NCBI GenBank assembly: GCA_029057785.1
Contig: JAIDZC010000030.1
Span: 1 to 37,005, forward strand
Source of the DNA: Anaeroplasmataceae bacterium
GTDB lineage: Bacteria; Bacillota_I; Bacilli_A; Acholeplasmatales; Anaeroplasmataceae
DNA: 37,005 bases
Direction of reading: 5' to 3'
Shown in pieces: positions 15,079-22,914 of this stretch. Every line of letters begins with the position of its first letter. Position 1 is the stretch's first letter. Under the pieces are notes generated by a model, which searched no databases, was not told the DNA's origin, and saw only the letters and a program-made list of their open reading frames with translations. A program made the position numbers and the translations under genes.

Positions 15079-16380
15079 ATGAAAAGAGTTATGTTAAAAG
15101 ATATAAAGCTTGGACAAGTTAACAAAATTGCAGGCTTTGTAGAAAATATCCGTAATAAAAAAGCAATGTGTTTTATTGTTTTAAGAGATGTTTCTGGTAA
15201 ATTACAATTAACAATTGAAAAGGAAAAGCATCCAGAGCTTGTAGATATTTTAGATCAAATTACAGTAGATAGTGTGATTGAGGCTACAGGTCCAATTTTA
15301 GAAAGTGAATATGTTAAGCTAAATCATATGGAGATGTATCCAGATACAATCAAGTTAGAAAGTGTTGCTGCTCCATCTCCAATTGTAGCTCCTAAGGGAG
15401 AAGAAACAAATATTGATTTAAGATTAGACTATCGTTGGATTGACCTACGTACAGATAAGAATACCTTAATGTTTAAGGTACAATCTTATTTTATTGCGAA
15501 ATGCCGTGAATTTTTAGTAGACCGTGATTTCATTGAGATTCATTCTCCAAAGCTCATTGGTGCTGAATCTGAATCTGGGGCTGGTGTATTTAAGGTAGAA
15601 TATTTTGATAGAGATGCTTTCTTAGCTCAGTCTCCACAATTCTATAAGCAAATGGCTATGGCTGCAGGCTTTGAACGTATCTTTGAATCAGGTCCAGTAT
15701 TCCGTGCTGAAAAGTTTGCTTCTCGTAAGCATGCAACAGAATTCACAGGCTTTGATTTAGAGTTTTCTTATATTGAATCCTTTGAAGATGTCATGAAAAT
15801 GGAAGAAGAAATGCTGACTTTCGCACTTTCAGCTGTTCATGAGAAATATGCTAGCCAAATTAAGGAAGTTTATGATATTGATTTAGTTGTTCCAACACTT
15901 CCTTTCCCTAGAATGGATTTACATGATGTGTATGATGAATTGGAAACTCGTTATGGTTATAAGGTACCTGAAAGTGAGAAGGGAGACTTAACTACAGAAG
16001 GAGAAAGAATGTGCCAAAAGCTTTCTATGGACAAGTTTGGTCATGAATTCTTATTTATTACAGGTTATGCAAAGGAAAATAGAGCATTCTATCACATGCG
16101 TGATGAGCATGGTGTTCCTTGTGGATATGATTTAATTTGGAAGGGCTGTGAAATTACAACAGGTGCCCAAAGAGAGCATCGTTATGAAATTTTAAAGAAA
16201 CAAGCAGAAGAAAAGGGCTTAGATAAGGATGTGGAATTCTATCTAGATTTCTTTAAGTATGGCTGTCCTCCTCATGGTGGTTTTGGAATTGGTGTTGATA
16301 GAATTACAATGTTATTATTTAACCAAGGAATTAAGGATGCAATGTTCATCTTCCGTGGACCAGATCGATTAAATCCATAG
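15079..16380 (+). CDS. aspS: Aspartate-tRNA ligase, short archaeal-type form
   Basis: Class II synthetase that charges tRNA-Asp, 433 residues. The bacterial enzyme is near 590 residues because of a GAD insertion; this one lacks it and matches the archaeal/eukaryal-type AspRS2 also found in clostridia and relatives. The OB-fold anticodon domain occupies residues 1-~105, followed by LDYRWIDLRT. Active-site segments are FLAQSPQFYKQ, VFRAEKFASRKHATEFTGFD and the C-terminal GGFGIGVDR. Such enzymes are often non-discriminating, also charging tRNA-Asn for later amidation by GatCAB; whether this one does cannot be read from the sequence. It is T-box controlled through an Asp specifier. Confidence 0.95.
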   Translation: MKRVMLKDIKLGQVNKIAGFVENIRNKKAMCFIVLRDVSGKLQLTIEKEKHPELVDILDQITVDSVIEATGPILESEYVKLNHMEMYPDTIKLESVAAPSPIVAPKGEETNIDLRLDYRWIDLRTDKNTLMFKVQSYFIAKCREFLVDRDFIEIHSPKLIGAESESGAGVFKVEYFDRDAFLAQSPQFYKQMAMAAGFERIFESGPVFRAEKFASRKHATEFTGFDLEFSYIESFEDVMKMEEEMLTFALSAVHEKYASQIKEVYDIDLVVPTLPFPRMDLHDVYDELETRYGYKVPESEKGDLTTEGERMCQKLSMDKFGHEFLFITGYAKENRAFYHMRDEHGVPCGYDLIWKGCEITTGAQREHRYEILKKQAEEKGLDKDVEFYLDFFKYGCPPHGGFGIGVDRITMLLFNQGIKDAMFIFRGPDRLNP

Positions 16381-16391
16381 GAGGGATATCT

Positions 16392-16865
16392 ATGAATCAT
16401 ATTACCTGGGATGAATATTTTATGGGGGTTGCTGCCCTATCGGCAAAAAGAAGTAAGGATCCAAGCACTAAGGTTGGCGCTTGTGTTGTAAACGAGGATA
16501 GAAGAATTATCGGTATTGGCTATAATGGTTTTCCTATGGGCTGTTCAGATCAAGTTTTTCCTTGGGGAAAGACTGATCCAAACTATTTAAGTACGAAATA
16601 CCCATATGTAGTGCATGCAGAGCCAAATGCAATCCTAAACTGTACCTCCTCTTTAAAAAATTCTACACTTTATGTGACATTATTTCCTTGTAATGAATGT
16701 GCAAAGATTATCATTCAATCTGGTATAAAGCATATCGTTTATGGGGATGATAAATATCATAATGAGGCATCCTATATTGCATCAAGAAAAATGTTTGATG
16801 CAGCGAATGTGACCTATACAAAAATGCCTAAGGTCATTGTGGATATAAGGAGTGAAGAGGTTTGA
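16392..16865 (+). CDS. Deoxycytidylate (dCMP) deaminase family protein
   Basis: Zinc-dependent deaminase that converts dCMP to dUMP for thymidylate synthesis, 157 residues, the usual size (the ComEB/dCMP deaminase group). The zinc site is HAE at 75-77 with catalytic Glu77, and PCNEC with Cys100 and Cys103. SKDPSTKVGACVVN is the typical N-terminal substrate-side motif. TAGGAGGGATATCT precedes ATG 16392, 11 nt after aspS. Its stop overlaps the next gene's TTG start (TTGA), so translation is coupled. Confidence 0.93.
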   Translation: MNHITWDEYFMGVAALSAKRSKDPSTKVGACVVNEDRRIIGIGYNGFPMGCSDQVFPWGKTDPNYLSTKYPYVVHAEPNAILNCTSSLKNSTLYVTLFPCNECAKIIIQSGIKHIVYGDDKYHNEASYIASRKMFDAANVTYTKMPKVIVDIRSEEV

Positions 16866-17884
16866 AATATTTTATAAAAAAATTTTGGATAATTATCTTG
16901 ATTGCGCTATGTATCAATATTCCTCTTTTAGTTTTAGGTGCCACTCGCACAAATCAATCGGTAACCTTAAAAGGCGATACAACAATAGTAGAGGATTTTG
17001 TGGAAATCGAAAATTCATATCAAGCAAAGGGAAGTCTTTCCACAATTTATGTCATTAGCTTTGATCATTCTACTATATTACAAAATCTTATGGTATCTCT
17101 AAGCTCTACATCAGAGCTTTCTGAACTCCCTTCTCATTATCTACATTTCACAGATAGTGAGCTTAGCCAAATGGGAAAAATTCAACACGAATCTAGTATT
17201 ATGTATTCTTTGATGTTATCTTATAAAGCAGCATCACTAGTAGATGAAAACATACACTTAGATTATGAATATGATGCGTATGTGATTGCATATTATGATA
17301 AAACTTCAGAGTTTAGAATTGGAGACAGAATCATTGGCGTAAATGGAGTATATGCAAAGGATGGATTTGATGCTTTTGCTGAGGAATTTAATTCTGCCAA
17401 AGAAGGAACAATTTATCAAGTAAAACGTGGGAATGAAGAACTTGAAATCTCATATACAAAAGATAATATGAGAGTCGCAGGATATTCTTATTATACTTTA
17501 AATTCTAAGACTGCAAGTCCTCAGTATAAAATTAAAAATACGAACGTAGGTGGACCTTCAGGTGGTCTTCTTCAAACATTAGCTTTATACAATTCTTTAA
17601 TAGAAGAGGATATCACAAAGGGCAATAAAATTGCAGGAACTGGAACGATTGAACCAGACGGAACGGTTGGAGTGATTGGTGGTATTCAGCAAAAAATTTA
17701 TACTGCCTATGATGATCAAATGGAAATATTTTTATGCCCAGAAGGAAATTATGAAGAGGCACTGATTGCTTATAATCGTCTTCCCCATAAGGAAAGGATG
17801 AAACTGTATTCTGTCTCTACCTTTGAAGATGCATTAGAGAAGCTAAGAGCACATAATTCTACGGAGGTGCTTTCCAATGCTTAG
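16862..17884 (+). CDS. YlbL-like membrane PDZ / Lon-type serine protease
   Basis: A 340-residue membrane-anchored serine protease with one N-terminal helix (residues 7-28), a PDZ domain (~115-200, with FRIGDRIIGVNGVYAK) and a C-terminal Lon-type (S16) proteolytic domain. The catalytic dyad is Ser233 in VGGPSGGLL and Lys278 in GGIQQKIYTA, spaced as in Lon. Relatives are B. subtilis YlbL and streptococcal SepM, which process extracellular peptides or damaged-division regulators. It starts at TTG 16862, with AGGAG 9 nt upstream, overlapping the dCMP deaminase stop. The mature protein faces outside. It overlaps the next small membrane gene by 8 nt. Confidence 0.88.
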   Translation: MKYFIKKFWIIILIALCINIPLLVLGATRTNQSVTLKGDTTIVEDFVEIENSYQAKGSLSTIYVISFDHSTILQNLMVSLSSTSELSELPSHYLHFTDSELSQMGKIQHESSIMYSLMLSYKAASLVDENIHLDYEYDAYVIAYYDKTSEFRIGDRIIGVNGVYAKDGFDAFAEEFNSAKEGTIYQVKRGNEELEISYTKDNMRVAGYSYYTLNSKTASPQYKIKNTNVGGPSGGLLQTLALYNSLIEEDITKGNKIAGTGTIEPDGTVGVIGGIQQKIYTAYDDQMEIFLCPEGNYEEALIAYNRLPHKERMKLYSVSTFEDALEKLRAHNSTEVLSNA

Positions 17885-18227
17885 TTTTCAAGAACGATAT
17901 AGAGCGTGTAAGAGTGATGTTAAGGAGCTATCAAGCCAAACCCCAAATAAAATTTGGATAGCCCTTGCGTCTATAGGACTCGCACTTTTAATTATGGTGG
18001 GACCAATTGTTGTTTTAGTGAATTGTTTTATCTTTAACGACTATTTGAACTTAGTTCTTATAGGCATTCTTTTGTGTGTGTATTTTATTATATTATTGAG
18101 TCGTATTTTTTATTATAAAACCATAACGAAGAAACAGGTAGAGGATATGCATATCTTTTATTTGGTAGATGCAGGTATTTGTGCGATTGCTCTTTGTGTG
18201 GGTATATTTATAGGATTATTTATTTAG
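17877..18227 (+). CDS. Small membrane protein of unknown function
   Basis: A 116-residue protein with a charged N-terminus of about 25 residues and three transmembrane helices (~27-52, 58-80, 95-115). It starts inside the last codons of the YlbL-like gene (ATGCTTAG), with GGAGG about 8 nt upstream. I do not recognise a family. The overlap and the 15-nt gap to lspA place it firmly in the operon. Confidence 0.75.
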   Translation: MLSFQERYRACKSDVKELSSQTPNKIWIALASIGLALLIMVGPIVVLVNCFIFNDYLNLVLIGILLCVYFIILLSRIFYYKTITKKQVEDMHIFYLVDAGICAIALCVGIFIGLFI

Positions 18228-18242
18228 ATTGGAGGGAACTTT

Positions 18243-18749
18243 ATGTGGATTACCTTACTTGTTTTAGGAGGATTACTCATCCTAGATCAGTTAACAAAAT
18301 ATTTATCTGAAATCTTTATTGCTAGAGGAAGTGAGGTTACGCTCATTCCCCATGTCTTAGATGCTACTTTAACATATAATACAGGAGCTGCATGGTCTTT
18401 TCTTTCTGATCATACATGGATTTTAGCAGTAGTCAGTTTCATAGCCTCTGCAGTTTTAGTTTATTTCATTACAAAAAATAACTGGAAAAAGAAGAAGTGC
18501 TATTCTATAGCCATTACCTTGATGCTTGCAGGAACATTCGGAAACTTTATAGATCGTTTCTTTTCTTGTATTGGTCTTAGAGATGGTGTAGTAGATATGA
18601 TTATCTTTAAGCCGTTAGATACAGTTTGGAATTGGATAACCAAATCTGGATTTCCGATATTCAATGTGGCAGATATGTGTTTAGTTATTGGCATTGTCTT
18701 TCTAGCCGTTGATATTATCTTTTTCCAAGAAAAGAGAGCAAAGTCATGA
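18243..18749 (+). CDS. lspA: Lipoprotein signal peptidase (signal peptidase II)
   Basis: A membrane aspartyl protease that removes signal peptides from prolipoproteins after lipid attachment. It is 168 residues with four helices. Family motifs are DQLTKYL, YNTGAAWSFL, GNFIDRF (Asp104) and FNVADMCLVIG (Asp144); the two Asp residues form the catalytic dyad. The segment between them is about 40 residues, longer than in E. coli or S. aureus enzymes, with an insertion around IFKPLDTVWNWITKSG. GGAGGGAA precedes ATG 18243. The window encodes several likely substrates (lipoproteins at 11384, 19798 and 31178). It overlaps the next gene by ATGA. Confidence 0.95.
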   Translation: MWITLLVLGGLLILDQLTKYLSEIFIARGSEVTLIPHVLDATLTYNTGAAWSFLSDHTWILAVVSFIASAVLVYFITKNNWKKKKCYSIAITLMLAGTFGNFIDRFFSCIGLRDGVVDMIIFKPLDTVWNWITKSGFPIFNVADMCLVIGIVFLAVDIIFFQEKRAKS

Positions 18750-19648
18750 ACCAATATGTAGTTGATGAGACTTTAGCTAAGATTAGATTGGATAAAGCCT
18801 TGACCCAAATTATAGAAGGCAAGTCCAGAAGTTATACGCTAAAATGTATAGAAGAAGGAAAAATTTTAGTTAATGGAAAAAAGGAAAAGCCCTCCTATTC
18901 TTTAAAAAAAGGTGATGTCGTTTCTTATGATCCTTTAGAAGAGCAGCCTTTAAATATGGATGCTAAGAATTTAAACTTAGAGATTGTGTATGAGGATAAT
19001 GATGTTGCAGTAGTGAATAAACCTAAAGGAATGGTAGTCCATCCTGGGGCAGGAAATACAGAAGATACTTTAGTTCATGGACTACTTTATGAGCTTGATG
19101 ATCTTGCTACTATCAATGGTGTGGTTCGTCCTGGAATTGTGCATAGAATCGATAAGGATACAACAGGTCTATTGATGATTGCTAAAAATGATATGGCAGC
19201 CTTAGGTCTTGCTGAGCAGTTAAAAAATCATAGCTGTAAAAGAAGATATCAAGCTTTAGTATATGGAACATTTGCTGAGAACAAAGGTAAAATCAATGCC
19301 CCTATTGCTAGAGACCCAGAAGATAGAAAAAAGATGGCTGTATCTAAAACGGGAAAACAAGCTATTACACATTTTACAGTTTTAAAAAAATTTAAGGATT
19401 TTACATTGATTGAGTGTGAATTAGAAACAGGTAGAACGCATCAAATTCGTGTACATATGAGTTATATTGGACATCCTATTGTTGGTGATAAGGTCTATGG
19501 CAGAAGAAAGGTCATTGGAGATCAAGGACAATTTCTTCATGCAAAGCTCATTGGATTTAAACATCCTAGAACACAGGAATGGATGGAATTTGATTCTGAG
19601 CTACCAAAGTATTTCTTAGATTTCTTAAAAGAACTTGAAACAAATTAA
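18746..19648 (+). CDS. RluD-family 23S rRNA pseudouridine synthase
   Basis: Isomerises uridine to pseudouridine in large-subunit rRNA. The 300 residues hold an N-terminal S4 RNA-binding domain (~residues 8-70, with RLDKALTQII and EGKILVNGKKEK) and the RluA-type catalytic domain. The catalytic motif is HRIDKDTTGLLM with Asp136; GRTHQIRVHM is the other conserved motif. The pairing of lspA with this gene is widespread in Firmicutes (ylyB). It starts in the lspA stop (ATGA) and is the last gene of the operon, closed by a hairpin terminator. The exact target uridines are not deducible. Confidence 0.92.
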   Translation: MNQYVVDETLAKIRLDKALTQIIEGKSRSYTLKCIEEGKILVNGKKEKPSYSLKKGDVVSYDPLEEQPLNMDAKNLNLEIVYEDNDVAVVNKPKGMVVHPGAGNTEDTLVHGLLYELDDLATINGVVRPGIVHRIDKDTTGLLMIAKNDMAALGLAEQLKNHSCKRRYQALVYGTFAENKGKINAPIARDPEDRKKMAVSKTGKQAITHFTVLKKFKDFTLIECELETGRTHQIRVHMSYIGHPIVGDKVYGRRKVIGDQGQFLHAKLIGFKHPRTQEWMEFDSELPKYFLDFLKELETN

Positions 19649-19671
19649 CCACTTTCAAAGTGGTTTTTTTA
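19647..19671 (+). terminator. Intrinsic terminator of the hisS-aspS-lspA operon
   Basis: AACCACTTT (19647-19655) and AAAGTGGTT (19657-19665) flank a single C; the tip will open into a small loop. A T run follows. The stem overlaps the stop codon of the pseudouridine synthase gene. Confidence 0.85.
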
Positions 19672-19700
19672 TTATTTGGATTTGAGTGTAAAGCATTTCG

Positions 19701-19729
19701 TATACAATAGCAGATGTTTATGATATAAT
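19701..19729 (+). promoter_or_regulatory. Promoter of the 19798 lipoprotein gene
   Basis: TATACA (19701-19706, weak -35), 17-nt spacer, TATAAT (19724-19729). Confidence 0.55.
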
Positions 19730-19797
19730 AAAATATAGATAAATAGGATATAGAGCTATTCTGACAATTCTAAATTTTTAAAAAAGGTGGAATGGAA

Positions 19798-20859
19798 ATG
19801 AAAAAGATATCTTGTCTAATGCTTATGATTTTTAGTTTATTTATTCTTATTGGTTGTAAGGAGGAAAACGAGAAAATAGAAAAGCCTCAAGATCAGCCTA
19901 TAGAAGAAGTCCATCAAGCTTCTCATGTAATGAAAGAATTAAATTTATTAGGTATGGCTTCCATCAAGGAATTCAAAGCAACTACACAACCTCATAAAGT
20001 AAAGCATTTCATTACAAAACAAAAGCAAGTAAAAGAATTAAGTGATGAAAAACCAACATATGTACCAGGTGTTACTTATCCTTACGATTATGTTAAAATT
20101 CATTCTGCGATGAAGTTTTCTATTTTCATTCCTGAAAATGTAGAGGATGAGGCACTAGAGGTGATTAAGGATTCTTGTGGCTTGGGGTACTTAGATGTTA
20201 TCATTGCTGATTTCTCAACTTTTGAATTTGATGAGAAAAAGGAAGAATTGCGTTTAGGAGTTCAAGACACAATGATTACACTCGTTGGGAAAAAGGGACT
20301 TTATACTATATTAGCTAATAGTGGAAGATATCAATATGATCAAGGCAAAACATATTTTTGTGAAGTCTATAGTTCACATAAAACGATTGATTCAAACAGC
20401 ATAAATAAATCCTCTGAACCGCCTTTTTATGGGATAAATGTGAATTATGGATATGATGGAATTTATAATGTATCCTTTTCTAAAAATGAGAATTATGCAA
20501 CCTATGATGATTTTACTTTAGTAACTAAATATACATATAATGCTACAACAGTAGAAAGAGTTGCTAGAGATACAATGTATAGCGTATTAGATTTAACTTC
20601 TTATCCTCAAGAATGGATAGAAGGAGATATTACTTCTATAAATCAAGAGGCAAGTTATTTTACTCTAAGAGTAGAAAAGGATTCCTTTATAGATGTATTC
20701 ATAAGCAAGAATACAGTTTTTGAGGACAATACAATAGAGATGGATAGTATATGGGAGTACCTAGAAATAGATGCACATATAGCTGTTTGCTATGACTATT
20801 GGTATGATGGATATGAACCAACGTATATATACGCGAATACTTTTAAACTATTTAGTTAA
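19798..20859 (+). CDS. Lipoprotein of unknown function
   Basis: A 353-residue predicted lipoprotein: basic start, hydrophobic core and lipobox LIGC near residue 20, followed by a Glu/Lys/Pro linker. The mature part is rich in beta-strand-like, Tyr- and Asp-containing segments, and I do not recognise a fold. AAAGGTGG lies 8 nt before ATG 19798, while ATG 19792 would be almost touching it, so 19798 is chosen. It is flanked by terminators and has its own promoter, so it is a single-gene unit. Surface location is firm; function is open. Confidence 0.8.
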   Translation: MKKISCLMLMIFSLFILIGCKEENEKIEKPQDQPIEEVHQASHVMKELNLLGMASIKEFKATTQPHKVKHFITKQKQVKELSDEKPTYVPGVTYPYDYVKIHSAMKFSIFIPENVEDEALEVIKDSCGLGYLDVIIADFSTFEFDEKKEELRLGVQDTMITLVGKKGLYTILANSGRYQYDQGKTYFCEVYSSHKTIDSNSINKSSEPPFYGINVNYGYDGIYNVSFSKNENYATYDDFTLVTKYTYNATTVERVARDTMYSVLDLTSYPQEWIEGDITSINQEASYFTLRVEKDSFIDVFISKNTVFEDNTIEMDSIWEYLEIDAHIAVCYDYWYDGYEPTYIYANTFKLFS

Positions 20860-20861
20860 TC

Positions 20862-20886
20862 AAATCGGCATTTTGCCGATTTTTCT
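20862..20886 (+). terminator. Intrinsic terminator
   Basis: AAATCGGCA (20862-20870) pairs with TGCCGATTT (20874-20882) around TTT, followed by a T-rich tract. It ends the lipoprotein gene. Confidence 0.85.
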
Positions 20887-20948
20887 TTTTGTTGCTGAAA
20901 TAAATTTATTATCCATTTACTCTTTTTAGCAGAATGATAATAAGAGAA

Positions 20949-20976
20949 TTGACAAATACTAGAAATAGCGTATAAT
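20949..20976 (+). promoter_or_regulatory. Promoter of the NAD synthesis unit
   Basis: TTGACA (20949-20954), 16-nt spacer, TATAAT (20971-20976). ACTA in the spacer (20958) and TAGT after the -10 (20979) are possible half-sites for a regulator, but this is too short to claim. Confidence 0.75.
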
Positions 20977-21000
20977 TATAGTAACGATGGAGGTATTCCT

Positions 21001-22914
21001 ATGCTAAAAAAATATGGATATGTACGTGTAGGTGCGGCTGTAAACAAATTAAAGATTGCAGATATCACCTATAACGTAGAAGAAATGAAAAAAATCTTAG
21101 ATGAGGCAATAGAAAAGGGAATAGAGATTTTAACCTTCCCAGAGCTATCTCTTACAGGCTATACCGCTCAGGATTTCTTTTTAAATGATGATTTAATTAA
21201 AGGTACTTTAGTGGGGTTAGATGCTTTAAAGGAATATAGTAAAACACATTCTATAGTCTTCATTGTAGGTGCACCACTTAAGATTGGGAATGCTTTATAC
21301 AATTGTGCTGTAAGCTTTTCTGATGGTAAGATTATTGGTGTTACACCAAAGACTTATATTCCAAACTATAATGAATTCTATGAGGCAAGATATTTTGCTT
21401 CTGCAGAACGATTAACTGAAACAAGCTTTACTTTATTAAAAGAAGAGGTAGCAGTTTCTAATTTATTGTTGTATCATGCAAAAAATTATGATGAGATTTG
21501 TTATGCCATAGATATTTGTGAAGATTTATGGGCTGCGAATTCCCCAAGCAATAAAACAAGTGTTGCAGGGGCTACCATTATATTTAACCTATCTAGCAGC
21601 AATGAGCTTGTTGGAAAATGTAATTATAGAAGAAACCTAATTAAATCTCAAGCAGCTAAAACAATGTCTGCCTATGTTTATGCATCTTCAGGAATATCAG
21701 AATCTACAAGTGATTTGGTATTTTCAGGTCATGCTATGATTGCTGAGGCAAATGGTGAGGTAGTAGAAAACGAAAGATTCTCTTTTGAATCTTCAATCAT
21801 TTATCAGGATGTAGATGTTTTAAGAATTTCTCATGATAGATTATCTCGTCCAACTGCAGAAGGTATTTTTAAAGAAGGTAATTTTATTCACACTACCTTT
21901 TCTCTTGTAGATATAGAAAATACTCTATCTAAAAAATATACAAAGACGCCTTTTGTTACGAAGAATCAAGATGCCTTAGAAGAAATATTAAATCTTCAAA
22001 CCTTTGGTCTTGCTAAAAGAATTAAGCATTTAGGAAATGCAAAAATGGTTATAGGTATTAGTGGAGGAGCAGATTCTACTTTAGCCTTTCTAATTTGTTT
22101 AAGAGTAGCCAAGGTACTAAATCTTCCTGCATCTGATATTCATGCAATTACTATGCCTGGCTTTGGAACAAGTGGTAGAACTTATCAGAATGCGGTACAG
22201 TTAATTCAAACTGTAGAGGCAACATTTAAAGAAATATCAATTAAAGATGCTTGTATACAACACTATAAGGATATAGAGCATGACCCAAAGGTATTTGATG
22301 TGACTTATGAAAATGCTCAGGCAAGAGAACGTACTCAAATTCTATTTGACTATGCCAATAAGATCAATGGTATCGTAATTGGTACAGGAGATTTATCTGA
22401 AATAGCTTTAGGCTGGGATACCTATAATGGAGATCATATGTCTAGCTATGCAGTAAATGTGTCTATTCCTAAAACCTTAGTTACTGCATTAATTGCTAAG
22501 GTTAGGGATGATAGTGAAGAGGGTGTGTTTAAAAATACTCTATCAGATATTTTAGATACTCCAATATCTCCAGAATTATTACCACCAGATGCTGATGGTA
22601 AAATTACTCAAAAGAGTGAATCTAGTGTGGGTCCATATATCATTCAGGATTTCTTTTTGTACCACTTTATGCGCTATGGGGCTAGCGTAAAGAAGTTATA
22701 TTTCTTAGCTTGCCAAACCTTTGAATATCCTAAAGAGGATATTAAGAGATATTTAACGACATTTATCAAGCGCTTCTTTACTCAGCAATTCAAAAGAAAC
22801 TGTATGCCTGATGGTGTTAAGGTTGGAACAATCAGCTTATCTCCACGAGGGGATTTAAGAATGAGTTCAGATACTTCCTATAATCTTTATCTAAAGGAAT
22901 TAGAGAGCTTATGA
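21001..22914 (+). CDS. nadE: Glutamine-dependent NAD+ synthetase
   Basis: Last step of NAD synthesis: converts deamido-NAD to NAD using ATP and ammonia taken from glutamine. At 637 residues it is the long two-domain form. The N-terminal nitrilase-type glutaminase domain has FPELSLTGYTAQDF (Glu), TPKTYIPNYNEFYE (Lys) and DICEDLWA (Cys). The C-terminal synthetase domain has the PP-loop GISGGADST near residue 355 and GTGDLSEIALGW. ATG 21001 has GGAGG 7 nt upstream. It overlaps the adenylyltransferase fusion gene by four bases (ATGA), so the two proteins are translationally coupled. Confidence 0.96.
   Translation: MLKKYGYVRVGAAVNKLKIADITYNVEEMKKILDEAIEKGIEILTFPELSLTGYTAQDFFLNDDLIKGTLVGLDALKEYSKTHSIVFIVGAPLKIGNALYNCAVSFSDGKIIGVTPKTYIPNYNEFYEARYFASAERLTETSFTLLKEEVAVSNLLLYHAKNYDEICYAIDICEDLWAANSPSNKTSVAGATIIFNLSSSNELVGKCNYRRNLIKSQAAKTMSAYVYASSGISESTSDLVFSGHAMIAEANGEVVENERFSFESSIIYQDVDVLRISHDRLSRPTAEGIFKEGNFIHTTFSLVDIENTLSKKYTKTPFVTKNQDALEEILNLQTFGLAKRIKHLGNAKMVIGISGGADSTLAFLICLRVAKVLNLPASDIHAITMPGFGTSGRTYQNAVQLIQTVEATFKEISIKDACIQHYKDIEHDPKVFDVTYENAQARERTQILFDYANKINGIVIGTGDLSEIALGWDTYNGDHMSSYAVNVSIPKTLVTALIAKVRDDSEEGVFKNTLSDILDTPISPELLPPDADGKITQKSESSVGPYIIQDFFLYHFMRYGASVKKLYFLACQTFEYPKEDIKRYLTTFIKRFFTQQFKRNCMPDGVKVGTISLSPRGDLRMSSDTSYNLYLKELESL

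Noticed and set aside
16852-17058. 68-residue open frame at the dCMP deaminase / YlbL-like junction
   Set aside because: It overlaps the YlbL-like gene in another frame; the latter has clear domains and a good TTG start.
20955-20985. NrtR-type operator at the nadE promoter
   Set aside because: ACTA and TAGT half-sites flank the -10, but 4-bp half-sites in AT-rich DNA are expected by chance.
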